Positions 26,102 through 34,464 of a DNA stretch of 64,000 bases are shown in pieces. Numbering within the stretch: position 1 is the first letter of the stretch; each line of letters starts with the position of its first letter. The notes under the pieces are model-generated. The model searched no databases. It was given only the letters and a program-made list of their open reading frames with translations, and had not been told where the DNA came from. The DNA comes from Salicibibacter cibarius. Lineage in GTDB: Bacteria; Bacillota; Bacilli; Bacillales; Marinococcaceae. The translations under genes were made by a program, and so were the position numbers. The stretch covers positions 2,418,001-2,482,000 of the forward strand of contig NZ_CP054705.1 in NCBI RefSeq assembly GCF_016495725.1. Reading direction: 5' to 3'.

Positions 26102-27314
26102 TGGCGGCACAAGCTTCTTTTACCGCCCTGCGTCGTATCGATGCGCGGTCCCCGCGTAAACGTCGCTTATAGACATGCGTTTTATCCGGATATGCAACGC
26201 CAATATAGACCGTACCCGGCGGATGGCCCTCCTGGGTGCCCGGACCGGCAACACCTGTCAGCGAGACCCCTATATCTGTCCCGTATTCGCTTCTCACGCC
26301 TGCTGCCATCTCTTCGGCACATGCTTCGCTTACAGCGCCATGTTGCTCAAGCGTCGCTTTCGTCACATGAAGCTGCTTTTCTTTTGCCTCGTTGCTATAC
26401 GTAACGGCACCACCGGCATAAACATCAGACGCTCCCGGAACATCGGTGAGCGATGCCCCGAATAATCCTCCGCTTAAACTTTCGGCAACGGCCAACGTCC
26501 ACCCTTTTGACCGTAAATGATCAAGAGCGCGTGAAAATAACGTGTCTTCATTATACCCATATAAAAAAGATCCGCAACGTTCACAGACGGCGCCTTCCAA
26601 CTCATCAAGCTTTTTTTTTGCCTCTGTCGGGTCGGTCGTCTTTACCGTCAAACGCAACGTGACTTCATCTTGACCCGCGAGCGGCGCAATCGTCGGGTTT
26701 GTTTGCTGTGTGATTAAATCATGAACACGCGCTTCCAGCGCCGACTCGCCAATCCCGTAAAATTTAAGTACCCGCGACAACAATAAATCCCGTGATTCAT
26801 TCATGGCATCAAGAAAGGGGCTGACCTCTTCTTCAACCATCGTTTTTAACTCGTGTGGTGGCCCCGGCAACAGAAAAAACCACGTGTCTGTATGTTTATA
26901 AGCCATGCCGCAAGCGAGCCCTGCGCTATTTTGAAACACGTGCGCCCCTTCCGTATGAAGAGCTTGGCGACGGTTCGCATCATTTACGGGTTGGTTTCTC
27001 GATTGAAAAAAAGCTTCCACTTTGTCGAGCGCCTGCTGATCATAGACGAGGTTGAGGCCGTATTCCTCCGCGAGTGCGTTTCTCGTCACATCATCCTCCG
27101 TAGGCCCGAGCCCCCCGGTAAGAATAACGATGTCATTGTCGTTCGCGGCCATCCGTATCGCTTGCCGAATGCGTGGCAAATTGTCTCCAACGACCGTATG
27201 TTTGTATATATTCACCCCGTGTCCCATGAGTTGCTTTGAAAGATACTGTCCGTTTGTATTCGCTATTTGCCCAAGAAGTAGTTCGGTGCCTACGGCAATG
27301 ATCTCCGCGTTCAT
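26076..27314 (-). CDS. cinA: CinA, competence/damage-inducible protein with nicotinamide-nucleotide amidase domain
   Basis: 412 residues. N-terminal molybdopterin-binding-like (COG1058) domain at 1-170 with GTELLLGQIANTN and TGGLGPTEDD; C-terminal PncC-type NMN deamidase domain at about 255-410 with ESLSGGLFGASLTDVPGAS and GVAGPGTQEGHPPGTVYIG. Likely salvages NMN formed by DNA ligase. In Bacillus it is co-expressed with recA in competence; here a helicase gene intervenes. Confidence 0.94.
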   Translation of the reverse strand: MNAEIIAVGTELLLGQIANTNGQYLSKQLMGHGVNIYKHTVVGDNLPRIRQAIRMAANDNDIVILTGGLGPTEDDVTRNALAEEYGLNLVYDQQALDKVEAFFQSRNQPVNDANRRQALHTEGAHVFQNSAGLACGMAYKHTDTWFFLLPGPPHELKTMVEEEVSPFLDAMNESRDLLLSRVLKFYGIGESALEARVHDLITQQTNPTIAPLAGQDEVTLRLTVKTTDPTEAKKKLDELEGAVCERCGSFLYGYNEDTLFSRALDHLRSKGWTLAVAESLSGGLFGASLTDVPGASDVYAGGAVTYSNEAKEKQLHVTKATLEQHGAVSEACAEEMAAGVRSEYGTDIGVSLTGVAGPGTQEGHPPGTVYIGVAYPDKTHVYKRRLRGDRASIRRRAVKEACAAMLDVGSER

Positions 27315-27336
27315 GGATGGATCTCCTTCCAGTCAT

Positions 27337-27915
27337 CTAAGCGTCGTTGAACACATGTTTATTTTTTAAAAAGTAATCGATGCCGGAAATTACCGTTAAA
27401 AAGAGGGCGATCCATATCAATATCGCCGCGATCGGCAACCCGAATGCATCAAAAGGTGCGTTGTGAACCATTAGGAAAAAAATTGCGAGCATTTGAAAAA
27501 GCGTCTTCCCCTTTCCGAGCGGGCTGGCCGCAATGACCTTGCCTCCGGACGCTGCCACAAGCCTCATCCCGGTGACGGCAAATTCCCGGCTAAGAATGAT
27601 CACTGCCATCCAAGCCGGCAAGAAGCCAACCTCGATAAGAGATAATAAAGCCGCTGTCACGAGCAGCTTATCAGCTAACGGGTCTAAAAATTTTCCGAAA
27701 TTGCTGATGAGATTACGGCTGCGGGCGATATAGCCATCGAGCCAATCCGTCCCAGCGGCAACGGCGAAAACAATCCCGGCAACCGCGTGGTTCACAGGCA
27801 CTTGTGTCCCAAAGACATCTAAGGGAGGACCCCATTGAAAAGGGTAAAGGAAGATCAACATAAATATCGGGATGAATCCGATACGGATGATCGTAATCTG
27901 GTTTGGCAGGTTCAC
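27337..27915 (-). CDS. pgsA: CDP-diacylglycerol-glycerol-3-phosphate 3-phosphatidyltransferase
   Basis: Makes phosphatidylglycerophosphate, the committed step to phosphatidylglycerol. 192 residues; four or more membrane helices. CDP-alcohol phosphotransferase motif DWLDGYIARSRN with the following GKFLDPLADK gives the conserved D-x2-DG-x2-AR-x8-G-x3-D-x3-D pattern. GTG start at 27915 with AGGAGG nine bases upstream; the longer in-frame ATG at 27981 has no SD sequence. Lies between rodZ and cinA as in B. subtilis. Confidence 0.95.
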   Translation of the reverse strand: MNLPNQITIIRIGFIPIFMLIFLYPFQWGPPLDVFGTQVPVNHAVAGIVFAVAAGTDWLDGYIARSRNLISNFGKFLDPLADKLLVTAALLSLIEVGFLPAWMAVIILSREFAVTGMRLVAASGGKVIAASPLGKGKTLFQMLAIFFLMVHNAPFDAFGLPIAAILIWIALFLTVISGIDYFLKNKHVFNDA

Positions 27916-27994
27916 GTAACGGTTCCTCCTACAGGAACACCCTTTTATTTTAACAAAAATCATAACAAAGAAAAATGCCAATGTCCGTGCACTT

Positions 27995-28108
27995 GTCTGG
28001 ATTTCAGATGTCGGATGCCGGATGCCGGAAGTCAGATGAAAGTTACTTCTTCGATATTATGCCTCGGACCTCTGGCTTCTGAAATCTGTCCTCCGGTAAG
28101 CCGGGGGT
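27995..28108 (+). repeat. AGTCAGATG-type dispersed repeat, copy 1
   Basis: Contains CCGGAAGTCAGATGAAAGTT and, 30 bp on, CTCTGGCTTCTGAAATCTG. Both blocks recur in the same order, on the opposite strand, at 59020-59146. Also has a short GGATGCC duplication. Occupies the pgsA-rodZ gap. Confidence 0.72.
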
Positions 28109-28119
28109 GTTCTCAAAGC

Positions 28120-29004
28120 TTAATTCTCTTTTTCGATGGTAATGCGCTGAAAATCTCTTTCTCCGGGATCTAATTCATATTCCAACTCTTCGCCGTTCAC
28201 ATAAATCGTGAGCGCGGGTGTGTAGCCAGCATTGATGGTGATCGCGTCGTGTTCACTAAAATCAAAGTCTTGTTCTGTTGCCTCGGAGGGGGCAGCGGCT
28301 GTTTCTACGATCGAACCGTCGTCCGTCGGGTCTTCGCGAAAATCAACATAGCTGTCCGTTTCTTCATCAAACTCAAGCGTGATTTCCAATGAATCACTGT
28401 CGATCGTGTAGATCGAATTAAATCCATCTACTTCCCCAAAGGAAAGTTGTCCATTTTCACTTTCTCCGTTATTTCCGTTTTCCCCGTTTTCTTCATTCTC
28501 CTCGTTATCCTCATTTTCTTCATTGCCGTTCGTTTCTTCTTCTGCCGTTTCATCCACGATATCTACTTCCCCGTTTTCTTCTTCCTCATCGGATGCAATG
28601 TCACCACCACCGTCAATGTTGGAGAGCCATATAACAGCGACGATCGCGACGAGGAAAAAAACGACCAGAACGGAAGGAAGGACCGTGTTCTTTTTTTTCC
28701 CTTCCTGGGATGATCGTTTTGTTTTCGAATGTTCGGTTCTGGTTGGAAGATCCACCGACTCCTTTCTCGGTTTCGGCAAATCATGCTCAAACTCCGCAAA
28801 CACTTCTTCAGGTTCGAGCTCCAATGCTTCTGCATAACTCTTGATAAATGCCCGTGCATAGAAAGCACCGGGCAAATCGTCATACCGTCCTTCTTCTATG
28901 GACAATAAGTAGCGCTTTTGAATTTTCGTCCGCGTTTGGACTTCATCAAGCCCCCACCCTTTTTCTTCACGTTTTTCTTTTAAAAATTGCCCTAATTCAG
29001 CCAT
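28120..29004 (-). CDS. rodZ: RodZ-like cell-shape protein (YmfM)
   Basis: 294 residues from ATG 29004. Cytoplasmic helix-turn-helix of the Xre/RodZ type at 1-75 (LGQFLKEKREEKGW, TKIQKRYLLSIEEG), basic linker, one transmembrane helix near 108-127 (VLPSVLVVFFLVAIVAVIWL), then a very acidic Glu/Asn/Gly-rich linker of about 60 residues and a C-terminal DUF4115-like beta domain. In other bacteria RodZ links MreB to the wall machinery. The acidic linker is extracytoplasmic. Confidence 0.92.
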   Translation of the reverse strand: MAELGQFLKEKREEKGWGLDEVQTRTKIQKRYLLSIEEGRYDDLPGAFYARAFIKSYAEALELEPEEVFAEFEHDLPKPRKESVDLPTRTEHSKTKRSSQEGKKKNTVLPSVLVVFFLVAIVAVIWLSNIDGGGDIASDEEEENGEVDIVDETAEEETNGNEENEDNEENEENGENGNNGESENGQLSFGEVDGFNSIYTIDSDSLEITLEFDEETDSYVDFREDPTDDGSIVETAAAPSEATEQDFDFSEHDAITINAGYTPALTIYVNGEELEYELDPGERDFQRITIEKEN

Positions 29005-29021
29005 GCTAAACACCTACCAAG

Positions 29022-29795
29022 TTAGCTAATATCAAAAGAAGAAAAACCCGATTCCACCATTTCATACGTAATTTTTTCATTTTCATCATTACGGAGTTCA
29101 ATGATGCAATCGAAATCTTTTAATGTATATGCCGTCTCACGCACAAAAATATCCGGATGCTCCACAACTTTTACAGCAGATAAGGCCATAATCTCATCAA
29201 CGAGGGAGCGATGCTTTTCCGGGGCGCGCATGGTCGTAACGATCCCGTCAATGATATAGACGAGGTCTTCACTAAATTCATCGTCAGGAAGCGTACTTCT
29301 GATCGTCTGCCTTAGCATCGTCGAAGAAATAAATGACCAGTGCTTGTTGGCAGAAACACTCGCGGCCACGATTGATTCTGTCTTTCCGACTCTCGGCATC
29401 CCCCGGACACCCACGAGATAATGCCGCTTCTCTTTAAACAACTCCGCCAAAAAGTCGACCAACAGTCCAAGTTCATCCCGAACAAATCGATAGGTTTTTT
29501 TGTCGCCCAAGTCTCTTTCGATATAACGGCCATGCATCACGGCTAGCCGGTCCCGAAGTCTTGGCACCCGAAATTTTTTAAGCGAAATTGCATCCATCGT
29601 TTGCAATATATCTCGTAAACGCGTCACATGATCATCGCTGGCACTGCGAATTAACATGCCGCGCCGATCATTTTCGATCCCGTTAATCGACACGATATTT
29701 ATCGATAACATTCCAAGTAACGAGGAAATATCCCCCAGTAAGCCGGGACGGTTCTGCCGAATCTGATATTCAAAATACCACTCTTTCTTTTCCAT
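29022..29795 (-). CDS. ymfK: YmfK, DUF3388 protein with ACT-like N-terminus
   Basis: 257 residues. N-terminal ACT-like region (QNRPGLLGDISSLLGMLSINIVSINGIE) at about 10-75, then a domain with GVRGMPRVGKTESIVAA near 133-148, a P-loop-like element. Family restricted to Bacillaceae relatives, function unknown. Upstream neighbour ymfJ is now separated from it by an insertion sequence. Confidence 0.85.
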   Translation of the reverse strand: MEKKEWYFEYQIRQNRPGLLGDISSLLGMLSINIVSINGIENDRRGMLIRSASDDHVTRLRDILQTMDAISLKKFRVPRLRDRLAVMHGRYIERDLGDKKTYRFVRDELGLLVDFLAELFKEKRHYLVGVRGMPRVGKTESIVAASVSANKHWSFISSTMLRQTIRSTLPDDEFSEDLVYIIDGIVTTMRAPEKHRSLVDEIMALSAVKVVEHPDIFVRETAYTLKDFDCIIELRNDENEKITYEMVESGFSSFDIS

Positions 29796-29882
29796 CCCGT
29801 TCCTCCTTCTTCATTACATAGGCTCTCGGAATTCACCGAGGCTTGTGTGACAAGGGTTTCTTTGTCACACCTGATTGGCTTT

Positions 29883-29909
29883 CCTCCCTCTGTCGGGAGG
29901 GATTTTTTT
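29883..29909 (+). terminator. terminator inside the IS left end
   Basis: CCTCCC, loop TCTGTC, GGGAGG, then GATTTTTTT, pointing toward the transposase. Probably stops read-through transcription entering the element. Confidence 0.72.
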
Positions 29910-30056
29910 ATTTTCGCCTGATCTGAAACTGGAAATTAATGCCCTGAAATTTATTGTATTTTTAGATCAAAAAGCACTTGACATTTCGGAACCACCCTCA
30001 TAATCGCCGGTGAAGGGAACGTTTTTTCCCTTACTACGATCATTGGGGGCTTTCAT

Positions 30057-31529
30057 TTGAAACCGACGGTTATCCCGCATGCGGCTTACCAACATTTTGT
30101 CATGGAACAACTCCACGCCCGTTATGGACGCGCAATCTTGTTCGTGAACGCCGATTGGCCTTTAGTCTTAAAATGCTGGCAGACTGATCTGTCCGGCGTC
30201 ACCACCCAACTACGGACTACCTATTCGAACCGTGGACCTGAACCACGCGATCCAGCCTCGATGCTACGCTCGTATCTCGTCTACTTGTTTACGAATCCAG
30301 AAAAAGGGCTGACGGAATGGGTGAATATCATGCAACGAACGCCTATTTATGCCATCCTCAGTGGGTTTTCGCCGGATGATATCCCCGGACTCGGAACGTT
30401 CTATGACTTCTTCCGACGGTTGTGGCCGGTAGCGGACAAAAACATCAAACCCAACAAACAACCCAAGAAGAAGAAAAAGCAAAAGCCCAAGAACAAGAAG
30501 GGGGAGAAAGCCCCTATGAAACCGGGAAAAGTCCAGCGTTTAGTCACGTGGGTGTTACGGTCCATCGACGTCCACGTGGAGCTACCTGGCGATCGGCTCT
30601 TCCATTTCTTCGAGACGAACATTCTGAGTGTTTCCAAAGAGCTAGGCTTGCTCGGCGATGCCGACCATCTTAGTATTGCCGGTGACGGAACACCCCTTGT
30701 CACCCAAGCCTATCGCCGAAGCAAAGCCACATGTGATTGTCGTGCCCGTGGTATAACTGGATGCAACCATCATCGCTACTATTCCCAGCCCGACTGTGAC
30801 CCGGGATGGGATAGCTCCCGAGAGCGCTACTTTAACGGCTATCACCTCTACATGTTCACCGCCGCCGATAGCCCTCACGATTTGCCTGTGTATCCGCGAC
30901 TGCAGCCAGCTTCCCGGCATGACGCCGTCAGCCTGGTCGCTAGCTCGGTTGAGTTCCAGCAACGTTTCACCCTGGGCACGACCCGCCGGATGATTCTTGA
31001 CGCTGCTCATGATGCTCAGGCAATCTACGAACTCTTGATTCACCAAGAGATCGAGCCTTTTATCGATTTGAATACTCGAAGCAAAACGAACATAGAAACG
31101 GGCAGTGATATTGAGATCTCTCCAGAAGGCATTCCTATCTGTCCGAAAGGGACCAAGATGAAGCCCAATGGCTATGACAAAGCCAGGCATCGGCGTAAGT
31201 GGCGCTGTCCACCCGATTGCGGATGTTCGGATGCCAAGTACGGTCGCACTTATTACACACGCACCCAAGATGACCCTCGCTTGTTTCCCAACACCCCGCG
31301 GGATTCCAAAGCATGGGAGCTGATTTATAACACGCGCACATCCAGTGAGCGCACGAACAAACGTGAGAAGGTCGATTATCATTTGGAATCAGGCCGGCAT
31401 CAATCAACAATGATGTGGTATATGCGCATCTATGGCATTATGATCTGCCAACATCTCGACGCTTGGTACGTTAGCCAAAAAGAGGAGTGGGATCTACTTA
31501 AGAAAGACATCTGTCCAGCCGCTGCCTAA
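30057..31529 (+). CDS. DDE transposase
   Basis: 490 residues, TTG start preceded by GGGGGC. N-terminal helical region with LRSYLVYLFTNPEKGLTEW; a lysine-rich stretch (about 133-151); RNase H-like core with probable acidic residues D210 (IAGDGTPL), D315 (MILDAAHDA) and E430 (SSERTNKREK); insertion with Cys/His pairs (CDCRARGITGCNHH; CPPDCGCSDA) that may bind zinc. Resembles IS4-type transposases common in Firmicutes, but I cannot assign a named IS family. Intact and probably active. Confidence 0.9.
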   Translation: MKPTVIPHAAYQHFVMEQLHARYGRAILFVNADWPLVLKCWQTDLSGVTTQLRTTYSNRGPEPRDPASMLRSYLVYLFTNPEKGLTEWVNIMQRTPIYAILSGFSPDDIPGLGTFYDFFRRLWPVADKNIKPNKQPKKKKKQKPKNKKGEKAPMKPGKVQRLVTWVLRSIDVHVELPGDRLFHFFETNILSVSKELGLLGDADHLSIAGDGTPLVTQAYRRSKATCDCRARGITGCNHHRYYSQPDCDPGWDSSRERYFNGYHLYMFTAADSPHDLPVYPRLQPASRHDAVSLVASSVEFQQRFTLGTTRRMILDAAHDAQAIYELLIHQEIEPFIDLNTRSKTNIETGSDIEISPEGIPICPKGTKMKPNGYDKARHRRKWRCPPDCGCSDAKYGRTYYTRTQDDPRLFPNTPRDSKAWELIYNTRTSSERTNKREKVDYHLESGRHQSTMMWYMRIYGIMICQHLDAWYVSQKEEWDLLKKDICPAAA

Positions 31530-31878
31530 ATTTTTTAAAAATACCCTGATCGCACCTTAGTCAAGTGTGCCCTTTTCTGAAAGTGGTTTTCATTTCCATT
31601 TATTCCAGTTCAGATTTTGACGCTACCCCCTTTTTTGGCTTACGAATTCCGAGAGGCTATTTACCATTTTTTTAAATTATAACGTAGTCGCTTCATTTTA
31701 GCACTTGTTGTCATTTTACGTTATTTCTTAGCATTTGAACAGGGTTAGGGCATTTCTTTTTGTGAACGGATAGGAAAAGAACGATAGATCCTGGCGATTT
31801 TCAATGTGCTCCATAAGAATAAGCACCCCCAGACACAGTAAGACGTGTCGAGGATGCTCCTAGGTGTGCCATGTAACG
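31530..31878. other. gap without a gene
   Basis: Right part of the insertion sequence (to 31659) followed by AT-rich sequence and GC-rich inverted segments near 31827-31870 that could form the ymfJ terminator. No SD-backed open frame seen. Confidence 0.6.
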
Positions 31879-32127
31879 TTATTTTTCTTGTACCAACTTC
31901 ACCATCACATTCGCGATCGCGTGTTGCTCTTTTTCATCAGCAACGTGCCACAAATCAGACAAAACGCGTTCTTGTTCGTTTTTCGGGTCTACGTTGTTCG
32001 CCAAGTAATCGCCAACTTGGAAAGCCACATCGGAAATTGCATTGTTTGTCATGCCGTCATTTTCGGCATTTCCCAAGCTATCACCCAAAAACGATTTCCA
32101 CTGTTCCCAATTGTCCAGTACGGACAT
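31879..32127 (-). CDS. ymfJ: YmfJ, DUF3243 protein
   Basis: 82 residues, all-helical, acidic. Matches YmfJ in length and sequence type (WEQWKSFLGDSLGNAE, VGDYLANNVDPKNEQERVL). Function unknown. Strong SD GGAGGGA before ATG. Bounded by the insertion sequence downstream and a 52-bp repeat array upstream, so its neighbourhood has been invaded on both sides. Confidence 0.88.
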   Translation of the reverse strand: MSVLDNWEQWKSFLGDSLGNAENDGMTNNAISDVAFQVGDYLANNVDPKNEQERVLSDLWHVADEKEQHAIANVMVKLVQEK

Positions 32128-32257
32128 GGATCGTTCCCTCCTTATCAGACAAACTTCGTTTTACGTTCATAGTTTGACATCTAGAATCAGAAAATATACA
32201 CCGATTCTCGAGGGAACAAACAATACGGACATTTACTTGGAAAAGAAAATAGTCGCA

Positions 32258-32440
32258 CCGCTTCATGGTGACTGAAAAGACTCGGAATTTATGATTTCGG
32301 GCTTCATGGCCGTCTCTTGGCGACCGAAACGATTCGGAGCTTATGGTTTCGGGCTTCATGAACGTCTCTTGGCGACCGAAATGAACCGGGGCCCCTGTTT
32401 TCAGGCTTCATGACCGCTTCATGGTGACATTAGGCGCTTC
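32258..32440. repeat. 52-bp tandem array, family A, second locus
   Basis: TGGYGAC recurs at 32266, 32318, 32370 and 32422, each exactly 52 bp apart. Units share GGCTTCATG...TGGTGAC with the mutS-mutL array; the last unit (CTTCATGACCGCTTCATGG then TGACATTAGGCG) is closest. The middle units have CTCTTGGCGACCGAAA instead and have lost the dyad. Fills the ymfI-ymfJ gap with no gene. Confidence 0.85.
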
Positions 32441-32458
32441 CTTCCTCCCAATTCGGTT

Positions 32459-33181
32459 TTAACCGCCCCAGGCCCCGTTCACGGAAAGAATATGCCCATT
32501 GATATAACTTGCTTCCGGGCTTAGCAAATACGAACAAGCGCCTGCCACTTCTTCAGGGGTTCCGAAACGTCCGGCAGGGATGGCAGCTTGCAATTCCGCT
32601 TTCTCTTCGCTGCTAAACGCATTCATCATTTTCGTATCCACCACTCCCGGCGCCACCCCGTTAACAGTGACGTTGGACGGCGCTACTTCTTTGGAGAGGG
32701 CGCGGACGAATTGATTCAGCCCACCCTTTGCCGCGGAATATGCTACTTCAAGCGCTGCCCCCACATCGCCCCAAATGGAGGAAATGGCGACGACGCGGCC
32801 GTATTTTCGGCTAATCATAGAGGGCAGAAAATGTTTAACGATGCGCATCGGGGCCGTTACATTCAGCGTAAATAAATCAACCAACTCCCGGTCATCCATG
32901 TCTGTAAATAGTCCGTAGTAAGCTTGGCCGTTTACGAGAACAAGGTGGTCAACCGGGTCATGCACACTTGCGAAAAGAACGGCGATGCCTTCATCGGCTT
33001 GCAAGTTCGCGCACACTAAATGGGCGCTTGCCCCTTGTTTTTCACAGTATGCACGCACTTTCTCTGCCTCTTTCTCCCCTTGATGGTAGTGCAGATACAG
33101 ATGTTGCCCGGGAGCAGCGAGCGCCTTTGCAACGGCGGCGCCAATGCCTCCGCTGCTTCCCGTAATCAATGTGGTCGTCAT
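32459..33181 (-). CDS. ymfI: SDR-family reductase YmfI (EF-P 5-aminopentanone reductase)
   Basis: 240 residues. NAD(P)-binding motif TGSSGGIGAAV at 7-17, NGQAYYG, catalytic Ser/Tyr/Lys with YSAAKGG near 152. In B. subtilis the orthologue reduces the 5-aminopentanone modification on lysine 32 of elongation factor P; assignment here rests on locus and family. Overlaps ymfH by four bases. Confidence 0.88.
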   Translation of the reverse strand: MTTTLITGSSGGIGAAVAKALAAPGQHLYLHYHQGEKEAEKVRAYCEKQGASAHLVCANLQADEGIAVLFASVHDPVDHLVLVNGQAYYGLFTDMDDRELVDLFTLNVTAPMRIVKHFLPSMISRKYGRVVAISSIWGDVGAALEVAYSAAKGGLNQFVRALSKEVAPSNVTVNGVAPGVVDTKMMNAFSSEEKAELQAAIPAGRFGTPEEVAGACSYLLSPEASYINGHILSVNGAWGG

Positions 33182-34464
33182 GAACCGGAGCCTTCCACTT
33201 TCACGACAGAACTTCTTTCGGAGCGGAAGTGCCGATGCAAAATGTTTTCCAAGTCATCGATGCTCATTTTTTCCAGGGTTGGCACAACTTCAAAAAGGGC
33301 ATCCCCGTTCATCTCATAGCGAGTGAATTGCGTCGCGATGAACTCGGGGCTGTTCAATTGTTTTAGGAACGTCCCGATTTTCCGTTTTTTGGCGAGCTGC
33401 ACTTCTTCTTCCCGTAAGCCCTGTTGTTTATAGGCGTCTACCGTTTCTTCCAACAAGGAAACGAGCCGATCGGGATCTTTCGTATCGCCTCCGATGGCGG
33501 AAAACCCAAACGAACGCTCCATCGTGAAATCAGCGGAAAAACTATTGTCAATTATGCCTTCTTTATACAATTTTTCATAGGTGCTCGATCCAAGGCCGAA
33601 CATCACATCCAAGAGAAGTTGCACTCCTAATTCATACGCGAGCCCGGAAAGCGGATATTCCTCGTTGGGCTCTTTAAACCCAAGCAAACATTTCGGCGTT
33701 TGCACGTTCATCTCTATTGATTTTTCCCGCTCGAAACTTTCCTCAGGCTCAGATCCATACGTGCGCGCGAGCGTATCCGCTTCCGGAAATGATTTCTTTT
33801 CCTGATTGGCTTTGACGAGTTGAAGGGTTTCCTCGGGATCCACAGGGCCGACAACGAACAAAACCATATTGGAAGGATGGTAAAAGGTTTGATAGCACGT
33901 ATAGAGCAAATCTTTCGTAATGTCATCGATGGACTCTACTGTTCCGGCAATATCGATACGCACCGGATTATTTTTATAAAGCGCGCCGATCAGCCCAAAA
34001 AATAAGCGCCAGTCGGCGTCGTCGTTATACATGTTTATTTCCTGGCCGATGATCCCTTTTTCTTTCTCTACCGTTTCCTCGGTAAAATACGGGGTCTGCA
34101 CAAAGTCCAACAACGTTTCCACATTTTCCTCTACCTTACTCGTGCTAGAAAATAAATAGGCGGTTCTCGTGAAACTGGTGAACGCATTTGTCTGAGCTCC
34201 GCGCTTGCTGAACGTGTCAAACGCGTCACCATCTTCATCTTCAAAAAGTTTATGTTCGAGAAAATGGGCGATGCCATCCGGGACGTGCATCATCTGATCA
34301 CTGTTTATTGGAGTAAACGCTTGGTCGATGGAACCGTAATCGGTCGTGAAAATAGAAAACGTCTTATTGTGGTCGGGTTTTGGCAATACGTACACTTTTA
34401 ATCCATTGCTCAACGTTTCCATATAGATCGTTTCATCGATTTGCTCGTAATGCTGTTTTTCCAT
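33178..34464 (-). CDS. ymfH: M16-family zinc peptidase YmfH
   Basis: 428 residues, two pitrilysin-type halves. The inverted zinc motif HFLEH is intact (GIAHFLEHKLFE, about 72-76), with the downstream glutamate region following. Paired with ymfF (start-to-stop contact at 34464/34465), which lacks the motif; the two probably form a heterodimer, like other active/inactive M16 pairs. Substrate unknown. Confidence 0.9.
   Translation of the reverse strand: MEKQHYEQIDETIYMETLSNGLKVYVLPKPDHNKTFSIFTTDYGSIDQAFTPINSDQMMHVPDGIAHFLEHKLFEDEDGDAFDTFSKRGAQTNAFTSFTRTAYLFSSTSKVEENVETLLDFVQTPYFTEETVEKEKGIIGQEINMYNDDADWRLFFGLIGALYKNNPVRIDIAGTVESIDDITKDLLYTCYQTFYHPSNMVLFVVGPVDPEETLQLVKANQEKKSFPEADTLARTYGSEPEESFEREKSIEMNVQTPKCLLGFKEPNEEYPLSGLAYELGVQLLLDVMFGLGSSTYEKLYKEGIIDNSFSADFTMERSFGFSAIGGDTKDPDRLVSLLEETVDAYKQQGLREEEVQLAKKRKIGTFLKQLNSPEFIATQFTRYEMNGDALFEVVPTLEKMSIDDLENILHRHFRSERSSVVKVEGSGS

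Larger units (their letters stand above)
29819..31659 (+). mobile_element. insertion sequence with 16-bp terminal inverted repeats
   Basis: Ends read TAGGCTCTCGGAATTC (29819-29834) and its near-perfect inverse GAATTCCGAGAGGCTA (31644-31659), one mismatch in 16. About 1.84 kb with a single transposase gene. A target duplication could not be defined with confidence. The left end carries a GTGTGACAA/TTGTCACAC hairpin (29845-29870) and a terminator that would shield the transposase from outside transcription. It sits in the ymfJ-ymfK gap and breaks no gene. Confidence 0.9.
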
